Assembly: GCA_045657105.1 (NCBI GenBank)
Contig: JAZOSN010000061.1
Coordinates: 1 to 10,974 of the forward strand
Length of the DNA: 10,974 nt
From: SIG672 sp045657105
GTDB taxonomy: Bacteria > Bacillota > Clostridia > Oscillospirales > CAG-272
Direction of reading: 5' to 3'
The notes beneath the pieces are model-generated. The model was not told the DNA's origin and did no database searches. It was given only the letters and a program-made list of their open reading frames with translations. Numbering within the stretch: position 1 is the first letter of the stretch; each line of letters starts with the position of its first letter. The translations under genes were made by a program, and so were the position numbers. Of this stretch, positions 1-7,054 are shown piece by piece.

Positions 1-1
1 G

Positions 2-691
2 CTCGACAAGGCAGGACTCCCCGTAGTATTCACAAACAATCAGAAGCCCTATCGCGAGAGAAAGGTACGTGTTCTCAACGGAGCGCACACCTCTTCGGTG
101 CTTGCGGCATATCTCTGCGGATTTGACATCGTTCGCGACTGTATGTACGACGCCGTTATGGGCAAATTCATACGCTCGATAGTTCGCGACGAGATCGCAC
201 CTCAGGTAAATCTCCCTCTTAGCGAGGTTCTTGAATTTGCCGATTCGGTATTTGAGAGATTTGAAAATCCCTTTATAGATCACGCGCTTCTTTCGATCTC
301 GCTCAACTCTGTATCGAAGTGGAAGGCAAGAGTTCTTCCTTCCTTCAAGGACTACGTTGCAAAGAGCGGAAAGCTTCCGAAGCTTATCTCGTTCTCCTTT
401 GCGGCTCTTCTTGCATTCTATACGTCAAATGAAATATCTGACGGTGCACTCGTAGCAAGGCGCGCAAACGGCGACGTTTACTCTGTCCGCGACGACGAGG
501 CGGTGCTTAAATTCTTCGCAGAAAACAGTGCAAAGGACTCTTCTGAGTTCATAAAGCTTGCCGTTTCGAACGAAGCGTTCTGGGGCGAGGATCTTGCAAA
601 ATACGAAGGATTTACCGCAGAGATAACAAAGTGGTACGATTTTATAAGAAAAGACGCCAATGCCGCTCTTGCTGCTGTTTTGGAGGATTAA
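2..691 (+). CDS. uxaB: Tagaturonate reductase (altronate oxidoreductase), 3' part
   Basis: This is the C-terminal 229 residues of an open frame that runs in from the left edge; the start codon and the N-terminal NAD-binding half lie outside. The enzyme interconverts D-tagaturonate and D-altronate with NAD(H) in the cytoplasm, the step after uronate isomerase in galacturonate catabolism. The visible part begins in the C-terminal helical domain of the mannitol dehydrogenase superfamily. The string NGAHTSSVLAAYLCGFD matches the conserved NGAHT segment of UxaB, where the histidine is part of the substrate and catalytic region. The E. coli enzyme has about 483 residues, so roughly half is present. 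A GTG at 98 could be misread as a start, but the frame and the homology continue upstream of it. The next gene, uxaA, takes the altronate product and starts one base after this stop, with its ribosome site inside the last codons, so the two are co-transcribed and probably translationally coupled. Confidence 0.9.
   Translation, partial: LDKAGLPVVFTNNQKPYRERKVRVLNGAHTSSVLAAYLCGFDIVRDCMYDAVMGKFIRSIVRDEIAPQVNLPLSEVLEFADSVFERFENPFIDHALLSISLNSVSKWKARVLPSFKDYVAKSGKLPKLISFSFAALLAFYTSNEISDGALVARRANGDVYSVRDDEAVLKFFAENSAKDSSEFIKLAVSNEAFWGEDLAKYEGFTAEITKWYDFIRKDANAALAAVLED
682..686 (+). promoter_or_regulatory. Ribosome binding site of uxaA
   Basis: GGAGG lies 6 bases before the ATG at 693 and inside the final codons of uxaB. 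It fixes the uxaA start at 693 and rules out the upstream in-frame ATG at 660, which has no such site and would add 11 residues foreign to the family. Confidence 0.8.
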
Positions 692-692
692 A

Positions 693-2174
693 ATGAAGGC
701 TCTTCAAATAAACGAAAGAGATAGGGTGGCAGTTGCTGTCGAAGCGATCTGTGCAGGAGAAACCGTAGAGGTCGCAGACAAGACGGTCATACTTAAAAAT
801 GACATTCCCGCAGGTCACAAGTTCGCCATATGCGACATTCCCGAAGGCGAAAACATCATAAAATACGCTTTTCCGATAGGCCATGCCAAGGCAGACATAA
901 AGGAAGGCGAGCACGTGCACACACACAACACCCGCTCAAATCTCGGCTCGCTTCTTGAATACAAATACGAGCCCTGCTTCGAGGATCTTCCACCGAAGGC
1001 TCCGAAATATTTTATGGGTTATAGGCGTAGCGGCGGCAAGGTCGGAATACGAAACGAGGTATGGATCATACCTACCGTAGGTTGTGTAAACTCGATCGTC
1101 CGTGAAATAGAAAGCCTTTCGCAGTGCTACAAAACCGAAAACATCGACGGAATATACTCGTACAACCACCCGTACGGCTGTTCTCAGCTCGGTGAGGACT
1201 GCATAATGACTCTCGATTATCTCGCAGGTCTTATCACACACCCGAACGCGGCAGGAGTTCTCGTCGTCGGTCTTGGTTGTGAAAACGGAAATATCGACGA
1301 GCTTAAAAAGCGACTCGGAGATTACGACGACAATCGTGTTAAGTTCCTCGTATGTCAGGAAAGCGCAGATGAGATCGGCGAGGGCGTTTCTATCGTAAAG
1401 GAGCTCGCAACATCGGCAGATCTTTGCAGACGCGAAAAATGTCCGGCGTCCGATCTTACAGTCGGTCTTAAATGCGGCGGATCGGACGGATTTTCGGGAA
1501 TTACCGCAAATCCCCTGCTTGGATCTTTCTCGGACAATCTTATTTCGATGGGCGGAAGCACAATTCTGACCGAGGTTCCCGAAATGTTCGGAGCGGAAAC
1601 GATACTTATGAACCGTTGCAGAACTCCCGAGCTTTTTAATAAAACGGTTGATCTTATCAACAACTTCAAGAAATACTTTATGCGCTACGGCGAAAAGGTT
1701 GACGAAAACCCCTCTCCCGGAAACAAGGCAGGCGGCATCACAACTCTCGAGGACAAATCGCTCGGTTGTGTCCAGAAGGGCGGCAGAGCCCCCGTAGAGG
1801 ACGTTCTCTCGTACGGTGAACAGGTCAGTGCCAAAGGTCTTTCTCTGCTCCAAGCGCCCGGAAACGACCTCGTGGCATCGGGTGCTCTTACAATATCCGG
1901 AGCACAGCTCATACTCTTTACGACGGGACGCGGAACACCCTTCGGTTGCCCGATCCCCACGCTCAAAATATCGAGCAACTCGCGTCTGTCTGAGTTCAAA
2001 TCAAAATGGATCGACTTCAATGCAGGTCAGCTTCTTGAAGGCAAGACTATGGAGGATCTCACAGAAGAGTTTACCGACTACATTTTAGCGGTAGCTTCGG
2101 GAGAGATCAAGGCGGCGTCCGAGCTTCTCGACAAGCACGAGCTTGCAATATTCAAAGACGGAGTAACGCTTTAA
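693..2174 (+). CDS. uxaA: Altronate dehydratase
   Basis: The product is 493 residues, close to the 495 of E. coli UxaA, and can be followed against it end to end. It dehydrates D-altronate to 2-keto-3-deoxy-D-gluconate and needs a divalent metal such as Fe2+ or Mn2+ (family knowledge). The N-terminal SAF-like domain spans about residues 8-85 and ends with EHVHTHNTRSNL, which carries the conserved histidines. The large UxaA domain follows with GCSQLGED, GLGCENGN, CGGSDGFSGITANPLLG, then PSPGNKAGGITTLEDKSLGC, and the family's characteristic end ELAIFKDGVTL. The cysteines and histidines in these blocks are the likely metal and substrate ligands. It lies one base after uxaB, which supplies its substrate. 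No truncation or frameshift is seen. The closest alternative, galactarate or other sugar-acid dehydratases of the same superfamily, fits less well because of the near identity to UxaA blocks and the uxaB neighbour. Confidence 0.96.
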   Translation: MKALQINERDRVAVAVEAICAGETVEVADKTVILKNDIPAGHKFAICDIPEGENIIKYAFPIGHAKADIKEGEHVHTHNTRSNLGSLLEYKYEPCFEDLPPKAPKYFMGYRRSGGKVGIRNEVWIIPTVGCVNSIVREIESLSQCYKTENIDGIYSYNHPYGCSQLGEDCIMTLDYLAGLITHPNAAGVLVVGLGCENGNIDELKKRLGDYDDNRVKFLVCQESADEIGEGVSIVKELATSADLCRREKCPASDLTVGLKCGGSDGFSGITANPLLGSFSDNLISMGGSTILTEVPEMFGAETILMNRCRTPELFNKTVDLINNFKKYFMRYGEKVDENPSPGNKAGGITTLEDKSLGCVQKGGRAPVEDVLSYGEQVSAKGLSLLQAPGNDLVASGALTISGAQLILFTTGRGTPFGCPIPTLKISSNSRLSEFKSKWIDFNAGQLLEGKTMEDLTEEFTDYILAVASGEIKAASELLDKHELAIFKDGVTL

Positions 2175-2185
2175 AAAACCAAACA

Positions 2186-2227
2186 AAAAACGTGCACACT
2201 TTCCAAAAGGTTAGTATGCACGTTTTT
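2186..2227. terminator. Two-way terminator between uxaA and pflA
   Basis: Arms at 2186-2200 and 2213-2227 form a 15-bp stem around a 12-base loop. One position (2197/2216) is C opposite A on the + strand but a G-U pair in the - strand transcript. On the + strand the right arm ends in five T. On the - strand the stem runs into long T-rich sequence (complement of 2175-2190). It therefore serves both convergent operons and works better for pflA. The right arm overlaps the pflA stop codon. Confidence 0.85.
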
Positions 2228-2948
2228 ATTTACCTAGCTTTTTATCAACAAATGCTTGAAGTCTATCCTTCTTTGACTTATCAAGCGCGATTTTATCGGA
2301 AAATCTGTTTTTTATACCGAGATTCTCATACTTGAAAAATCCCATAGTATGAAAGGCGAGAAGCTCATATTTTTCAACACATTTTTTATCCTGAACGTAA
2401 GGAAGATATTTTGCGATGATCTCCTCATTATCATTCACACCGGGAACAACAACGGTTCGTATCACCGTTTTTTTGCCGATGCTTTCAAGAAAATCAAGTG
2501 TTTTAAGTACGTTTTCATTCCCCTGTCCCGTATATTCGAGATAACTTTCACTGTCCCAGAATTTAAGATCGAGAAGGACCTTCTCTGCTCCTGCGAGAAC
2601 ATATTTCACCGTATCACTCAGCTCTAATGCGCCCGACGTATCAACAACGTACGAGATACCTGCCTCTTTCAGAAGATCTACACATTCGGCGATAAACTCT
2701 GCCTGAACGAGCGGCTCTCCGCCGACAAAGGTAACGCCGCCGCCCTTTTTAAAATAGGGCTTATAGCGCGAAGCTTTTTTTACAAGCTCCTCGGGTGTCA
2801 TTTCGATCCTTGCGCTTGATAGCGACCACATATCGGGGTTATGGCAGTACGCGCATCTGAGCGGACAGGAAGAAAGAAATACCGCCAAACGAAGTCCGCC
2901 GCCATCAAGGGCGGCAAGACTTTCGAATGAATGAATATATCCCTTCAT
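2226..2948 (-). CDS. pflA: Pyruvate formate-lyase activating enzyme (radical SAM)
   Basis: This cytoplasmic radical-SAM enzyme uses a 4Fe-4S cluster to cleave S-adenosylmethionine and abstract a hydrogen from the glycyl-radical glycine of PflB. The product is 240 residues from the ATG at 2948, about the usual length (E. coli 246). It opens KGYIHSFES, typical of the family. The cluster motif CX3CX2C is at Cys28, Cys32 and Cys35 (CPLRCAYCHNPD), and GGEP follows for SAM binding. An upstream GTG at 2954 overlaps the pflB TGA as GTGA. I prefer ATG 2948 because AGAAG lies 8 bases before it and only 2 before the GTG. Two blocks are unusual: DGGGLR where most activases have DGPGIR, and FVGGEP where SGGEP is usual. 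The pflB gene immediately upstream makes PflB the obvious client. Activases of other glycyl-radical enzymes normally carry an extra ferredoxin-like insert, which is absent here. Confidence 0.93.
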   Translation of the reverse strand: MKGYIHSFESLAALDGGGLRLAVFLSSCPLRCAYCHNPDMWSLSSARIEMTPEELVKKASRYKPYFKKGGGVTFVGGEPLVQAEFIAECVDLLKEAGISYVVDTSGALELSDTVKYVLAGAEKVLLDLKFWDSESYLEYTGQGNENVLKTLDFLESIGKKTVIRTVVVPGVNDNEEIIAKYLPYVQDKKCVEKYELLAFHTMGFFKYENLGIKNRFSDKIALDKSKKDRLQAFVDKKLGK

Positions 2949-2950
2949 GA

Positions 2951-5176
2951 TCACATCTTCTCGTGGAAGGTTCTCGAAATGACCTCGAGCTGCTTATCCT
3001 TAGTCAGCTTATTGAAGTTGACCGCATATCCGCTTACACGAATGGTGAGCGAGGGATAGAGCGTCGGATCGTTCATCGCGTCGATAAGCTTCTGACGGTT
3101 GAGAACGTTTACGTTGAGGTGATGCGCGTCCTGAGCGAAGTATCCGTCAAGAACGTTTACGAGATTTTCGACTCTGTTAGCATCGTTTTCTCCGAGAGTG
3201 TCCGGAGTAATCGAGAAGGTATTGGAAATACCGTCCTGACAGCAGTCGTAGCAGATCTTTGCTACCGAGTTGAGAGAGGAAAGTGCACCCTCGCTATCTC
3301 TGCCGTGCATCGGGTTTGCGCCGGGAGCAAAGGGCTCGCCTGCTTTTCTTCCGTCGGGAGTAGCTCCGGTCTTCTGTCCGTAAACGACATTCGAGGTGAT
3401 CGTGAGTATCGAAAGAGTGTGCCTTGCACCTCTGTACGCCTTGGTCTTGCAGAGCTCCGAATAGAAGAACTCGGTTATCCATTTCGCTATCGAGTCAACT
3501 CTGTCGTCGTCATTTCCGTATTTCGGGAACTCGCCCTCGGTACTAAAATCAACGATTATTCCGCGCTCGTTCTTTACAGGTGTTACCTTTGCATATTTTA
3601 TCGCACTGAGGCTATCGGTAAGCACGCTGAGTCCGCTTATACCGAACGCCATAAGTCTTTCGGGTTCGACGTCGTGGAAGGACATCATAAGTCTTTCGTA
3701 CGCGTATCTATCGTGCATATAGTGAATTACGTTCATAGTATTGACGTAAAGCTTCGCCATCCATGAAGCGTATGATTTGAACGCCTCGATCACCTTATCG
3801 TAATCGAGAACTTCTTCGGGGAAGGACTCTCCCTCGGGAGCGATCTGCTCGCCGTGGATCTCGTCTTTTCCACCGTTAAGCGCCATAAGAAGAACCTTTG
3901 CAAGGTTACATCTTGCACCAAAGAACTGCATCTGTTTGCCGGTCTTCATAGCCGAAACACAGCAAGCGATAGAATAGTCGTCACCGAAATCACGGCGCAT
4001 AACGTCGTCGTTTTCGTACTGTATCGAGTCTGTATCTATCGAAACCTTCGCGCAGAAGCGCTTGAAGCTTTCGGGAAGATCCTGCGACCAGAGAACCGTA
4101 ATGTTAGGCTCTGCGCTCGGTCCAAGGTTATAAAGCGTTTGCAGGAAACGGTAGCAGGTCTTTGTGACCATCGTTCTGCCGTCCTCGCACATACCTGCAA
4201 GCGAGCAGGTAACCCATACGGGATCTCCCGCAAAAAGGTTATTATATTCGGGTGTACGGAGATGGCGTACAAGACGCATCTTAACTACGAGATCGTCGAT
4301 AAGCTCCTGAGCGCGAAGCTCGTCAATAGTTCCCTCTTCGAGATCTCTCTGAATATAAATATCAATGAACGAGGAAATTCGTCCGATACTGTTCGCCGCG
4401 CCGTTCTGCTCCTTGACTGCGCCAAGGTATCCGAAATAGAGCCACTGTATTGCCTCGTAAGCGTTGTTTGCAGGACGGGTGATGTCACAACCGTACTGTG
4501 CTGCCATCTCGATAAGCTGGCGCATAAATTCGAGTTGTCTTTCAATATCCTCGATAAGCTGAATAGTAGGCAGCTCCATATCGCGCTCACTTATACGCTT
4601 TTTGTCCTTTATACGCTCGTTTATAAGATAGTCCATACCGTAAAGTGCGATACGGCGGTAGTCACCGATAATTCTGCCGCGCGCATAAGCGTCGGGAAGT
4701 CCGGTGAGAACTCCTGCGTGTCTTGCTTTTTTCATAGTATCGGTATAAACTCTGAAAACACCGGTGTTGTGAGTCGTACGGTATCTGAACTCGTTATGGA
4801 CGTTGTCGCCTATTTCATATCCGTACGCCTGACAAGCCTGAACAGCGTTTCTGTATCCTGCGAACGGATTTACCGCTCTTTTAAGAGGCTCGTCGGTTTG
4901 AAGTCCTAAAATTATATCCTTGCTCTTGATAACGTATCCCGGTCTGTGCGAGAGTATCGAGGAAACGTGGTCTGTATCTATTTTAAGAACTCCACCCTTT
5001 TCGTTCTCCTCAATAAGAAGATCGTTGACTCTCGTCATAACGGATTCGGTGCGCTCGGTCGTTCCTTCAAGGAAATCCGCGCCACCCTCGTAGGGAGTAT
5101 AGTTTCTCTTTATAAAGTCACTTACATCTATTTCTTTATTCCAATTACCTTCTTTAAAATTTCTCCAATAGTTCAT
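2951..5176 (-). CDS. pflB: Pyruvate formate-lyase (formate C-acetyltransferase)
   Basis: This glycyl-radical enzyme converts pyruvate plus CoA to acetyl-CoA plus formate under anaerobic conditions. The product is 741 residues (E. coli 760). The two catalytic cysteines are Cys405 and Cys406 in ACCVSAM. The radical-bearing glycine is Gly716 in RVSGYAVNF, 25 residues from the C-terminus exactly as in E. coli PflB. Those features separate it from the glycerol/diol dehydratase and choline lyase members of the superfamily, which lack the paired cysteines. The ATG at 5176 is preceded by AAAGGA at 8 bases' distance. The gene is first in a two-gene operon with its activase pflA directly downstream. 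A perfect consensus promoter and an AT-rich leader of about 65 bases precede it. It is the entry to acetate, ethanol and formate fermentation, and would consume pyruvate from sugar acids processed by the neighbouring uxa genes (inference). Confidence 0.97.
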   Translation of the reverse strand: MNYWRNFKEGNWNKEIDVSDFIKRNYTPYEGGADFLEGTTERTESVMTRVNDLLIEENEKGGVLKIDTDHVSSILSHRPGYVIKSKDIILGLQTDEPLKRAVNPFAGYRNAVQACQAYGYEIGDNVHNEFRYRTTHNTGVFRVYTDTMKKARHAGVLTGLPDAYARGRIIGDYRRIALYGMDYLINERIKDKKRISERDMELPTIQLIEDIERQLEFMRQLIEMAAQYGCDITRPANNAYEAIQWLYFGYLGAVKEQNGAANSIGRISSFIDIYIQRDLEEGTIDELRAQELIDDLVVKMRLVRHLRTPEYNNLFAGDPVWVTCSLAGMCEDGRTMVTKTCYRFLQTLYNLGPSAEPNITVLWSQDLPESFKRFCAKVSIDTDSIQYENDDVMRRDFGDDYSIACCVSAMKTGKQMQFFGARCNLAKVLLMALNGGKDEIHGEQIAPEGESFPEEVLDYDKVIEAFKSYASWMAKLYVNTMNVIHYMHDRYAYERLMMSFHDVEPERLMAFGISGLSVLTDSLSAIKYAKVTPVKNERGIIVDFSTEGEFPKYGNDDDRVDSIAKWITEFFYSELCKTKAYRGARHTLSILTITSNVVYGQKTGATPDGRKAGEPFAPGANPMHGRDSEGALSSLNSVAKICYDCCQDGISNTFSITPDTLGENDANRVENLVNVLDGYFAQDAHHLNVNVLNRQKLIDAMNDPTLYPSLTIRVSGYAVNFNKLTKDKQLEVISRTFHEKM

Positions 5177-5202
5177 AAAATTCGTCCTTTCTTTTGAGAT
5201 AT

Positions 5203-5230
5203 TATATTATAAAACAGTTATATATTATAA
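5203..5230 (-). repeat. 10-bp direct repeat in the pflB leader
   Basis: TATATTATAA (+ strand reading) occurs at 5203-5212 and again at 5221-5230, an 18-bp period, within the predicted untranslated leader of pflB. It could be a regulator or RNA-level element, or simple chance in a very AT-rich stretch. Confidence 0.4.
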
Positions 5231-5248
5231 TTAGTGCAAAACAGAGTT

Positions 5249-5277
5249 ATTATACACTAAATATAGTATTTTGTCAA
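5249..5277 (-). promoter_or_regulatory. pflB promoter (sigma-A consensus)
   Basis: Read on the - strand, TTGACA (complement of 5272-5277) and TATAAT (complement of 5249-5254) are separated by exactly 17 bases. This is a full consensus match. Transcription should start near 5242, giving a leader of about 65 bases before the pflB ATG. Confidence 0.88.
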
Positions 5278-5310
5278 CAGTTTTCTGCTATTTTTTGATT
5301 AAAAAAGAGC

Positions 5311-5343
5311 AAAATCCCACGTCAGTTTTGAACGCGGGATTTT
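5311..5343 (-). terminator. guaB terminator
   Basis: Arms 5311-5322 and 5332-5343 pair over 12 positions, with one G-U pair in the - strand transcript, around a 9-base loop. The - strand continues through TTTT into GCTCTTTTTT. It lies just after the guaB stop and upstream of the pflB promoter, so guaB and pflBA are separate units. Confidence 0.8.
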
Positions 5344-5353
5344 TTATTTATTT

Positions 5354-6817
5354 TTAGCTCTGCGCGCTGTAATTGGGCGCTTCCTTGGTGATGTTTATAT
5401 CGTGGGGGTGCGACTCGCGAAGTCCTGCGCCGGTAATTCTTACGAACTTGCCGTTAGTTTTGAGAAGCTCGATAGTACCGGTTCCGCAGTAACCCATGCA
5501 GGAACGAAGTCCGCCGATAAGCTGGAATACCGTGTCTGCAAGGAGTCCCTTGTAGGGAACGCGTCCTTCAACGCCTTCGGGAACCTTCTTGGTGGTTCCG
5601 GTCTGGAAATATCTGTCGCCGCTTCCCTTTTCCATAGCCGCAAGCGAGCCCATTCCGCGATATACCTTGAAGTTTCTTCCCTGATATATCTCGATTTCTC
5701 CGGGGCTCTCCTCGCAACCTGCGAGAAGCGAACCGATCATAACGACGTCGGCACCTGCCGCGATAGCCTTGGGAATATCTCCGCTGTACTTGATACCGCC
5801 GTCTGCGATAAGCGGAATACCGTATTTAGCCGAAGCCTCGTACGCGTCATTTATAGCAGTGAGCTGGGGAACACCTACACCTGCAACTATACGGGTAGTA
5901 CAGATAGATCCCGGTCCGATACCGACCTTGATAGCGTCCGCACCTGCCTTGATAAGATCCTCTGCCGCCTCGGTAGTAGCAATATTACCCGCGATAATAT
6001 CGCAGTCCGGGAAAGCATTTTTAACCTTATCAAGCATTTTGAGAATGTTCATCGAATGTCCGTGTGCAGAATCGAGCACGAGGAAGTCAACTCCAACGTC
6101 AACGAGAGCGCCTGCTCTGTCGAGAACGTCGTTGGTTACTCCGATAGCACCGCCGCAAAGCAGTCTGCCCTTGGAGTCCTTTGCAGAATTGGGGTATTTA
6201 GCCGCTTTTTCGATGTCCTTGATGGTAATGAGTCCTTTAAGCTCGAACTTGTCATTGACAAGCGGAAGCTTTTCGATCTTGTTTCTTATAAGAAGCGCCT
6301 TTGCCTCCTCGTGGCTCGTGCCAACGGGAGCGGTGATAAGTTTTTCTTTGGTCATTACCTCGCATATCTTCATATCGTGACTGTCAAGGAATCTGATGTC
6401 GCGGTTTGTGATTATTCCTACCAGACGACCGTTTTCGTCACAGATCGGCACACCCGAGATCTTATATTTGTGCATAAGGGATTCTGCTTCGTATACGTAG
6501 TTGTCGGGACGAAGGAAGAAAGGATTGGTGATAACACCGTTCTCGCTTCTCTTTACCTTTTCAACCTCTTCCGCCTGACGCTCGATAGTCATATTCTTAT
6601 GTACGACTCCGACACCGCCCTCGCGCGCTATCGCGATAGCAAGTCTGGACTCGGTAACCGTATCCATAGCCGAGCTCATAAGCGGAATGTTAAGAGTTAT
6701 CTTTTTAGTAAGCTTCGTGGTAAGATCTACCGTATTGGGAAGCACCTCGCTCTTTTGAGGAACGAGAAGTACGTCGTCAAAGGTAATTCCCTCTTTTGCA
6801 AACTTGTTGTTGTTCAT
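5354..6817 (-). CDS. guaB: IMP dehydrogenase
   Basis: The enzyme oxidises IMP to XMP with NAD+, the committed step to guanine nucleotides. The product is 487 residues from ATG 6817, matching the 488 of B. subtilis GuaB. The N-terminal barrel segment contains GITFDDVLLVPQKSEVLP. Two CBS domains (about residues 90-210) interrupt the barrel with VPICDENGRLVGIITNRD and KLPLVNDKFELKGLITIKD. The catalytic loop GPGSICTTRIVAGVG has Cys at about residue 306, and the flap contains EGRVPYKG with the catalytic arginine. An in-frame GTG at 6841 would extend the protein by 8 residues, but the AAAGGA ribosome site lies inside that extension, 10 bases before ATG 6817, so the ATG is the start. GMP reductase lacks this CBS and flap arrangement and is excluded. 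The gene has its own promoter and terminator and appears monocistronic. Confidence 0.97.
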   Translation of the reverse strand: MNNNKFAKEGITFDDVLLVPQKSEVLPNTVDLTTKLTKKITLNIPLMSSAMDTVTESRLAIAIAREGGVGVVHKNMTIERQAEEVEKVKRSENGVITNPFFLRPDNYVYEAESLMHKYKISGVPICDENGRLVGIITNRDIRFLDSHDMKICEVMTKEKLITAPVGTSHEEAKALLIRNKIEKLPLVNDKFELKGLITIKDIEKAAKYPNSAKDSKGRLLCGGAIGVTNDVLDRAGALVDVGVDFLVLDSAHGHSMNILKMLDKVKNAFPDCDIIAGNIATTEAAEDLIKAGADAIKVGIGPGSICTTRIVAGVGVPQLTAINDAYEASAKYGIPLIADGGIKYSGDIPKAIAAGADVVMIGSLLAGCEESPGEIEIYQGRNFKVYRGMGSLAAMEKGSGDRYFQTGTTKKVPEGVEGRVPYKGLLADTVFQLIGGLRSCMGYCGTGTIELLKTNGKFVRITGAGLRESHPHDINITKEAPNYSAQS

Positions 6818-6850
6818 AGTTTCAAAATCCTTTCTCTGCACGTAGATTTT

Positions 6851-6863
6851 TGTTCAAGGAACA
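6851..6863. repeat. Small inverted repeat in the guaB leader
   Basis: TGTTC-AAG-GAACA is a 5-bp inverted repeat in the predicted 5' leader of guaB. On the - strand it reads TTCCTTGAAC, faintly like the GAAC core of Gram-positive purine boxes. The match is too weak to assign a regulator. Confidence 0.25.
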
Positions 6864-6870
6864 TTTGCTT

Positions 6871-6891
6871 TAATATTTATTATAAATATTA
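6871..6891. repeat. 9-bp inverted repeat overlapping the guaB -10 and start site
   Basis: TAATATTTA (6871-6879) and TAAATATTA (6883-6891) are perfect inverted copies with a 3-base spacer. On the - strand the element runs from the -10 box across the likely transcription start, where a repressor operator would sit. It is pure A/T, so chance cannot be dismissed. Confidence 0.4.
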
Positions 6892-6915
6892 TACTGAAAA
6901 TTTCCCGTTTGTCAA
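6888..6915 (-). promoter_or_regulatory. guaB promoter
   Basis: On the - strand TTGACA (complement of 6910-6915) and TATAAT (complement of 6888-6893) are separated by 16 bases. Both hexamers are perfect. Transcription should start near 6881, giving a leader of about 65 bases. Confidence 0.82.
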
Positions 6916-6983
6916 GGAGAAAGTGCAATAAAAGTATTATTTTGTTTTTTTGACAAAAAAATTAAAATTTCTTTCGACTTTAT

Positions 6984-7012
6984 TTGACAAATTAATGCTT
7001 TTGTGTTATAAT
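6984..7012 (+). promoter_or_regulatory. Promoter of the lipid kinase gene
   Basis: TTGACA at 6984-6989 and TATAAT at 7007-7012 are separated by exactly 17 bases, a full consensus match. It diverges from the guaB promoter, with about 70 bp of AT-rich DNA between the two -35 boxes. Confidence 0.87.
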
Positions 7013-7054
7013 CTTTTTGTTAAACTATTTTATTCTGAGTGAACCGAGGTATAT

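Noticed and set aside
660..692. An upstream ATG start for uxaA
   Set aside because: It would overlap uxaB and add residues absent from the family; GGAGG supports the ATG at 693.
936..1853. A 305-codon open frame on the - strand opposite uxaA
   Set aside because: uxaA matches its family end to end; the antisense frame has no recognisable domain.
2949..2954. A GTG start for pflA overlapping the pflB stop
   Set aside because: Possible, but the ribosome site is only 2 bases before it and 8 bases before ATG 2948, so the ATG is preferred.
3854..4909. A 351-codon open frame on the + strand opposite pflB (and a 267-codon one at 2963-3766)
   Set aside because: Both are antisense shadows of pflB, with low-complexity mixed sequence and no family resemblance.
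6818..6841. A GTG start for guaB at 6841
   Set aside because: The ribosome site for ATG 6817 lies within the would-be extension, and the shorter form matches the normal family length.
5402..6931. A 509-codon open frame on the + strand opposite guaB
   Set aside because: It is antisense to an unmistakable guaB, has no recognisable domain or ribosome site, and runs across both guaB promoter boxes. It is a by-product of guaB codon choice.
6818..7054. A purine riboswitch upstream of guaB
   Set aside because: The leader is about 65 bases and very AT-rich, with no three-way junction pattern and no leader terminator.
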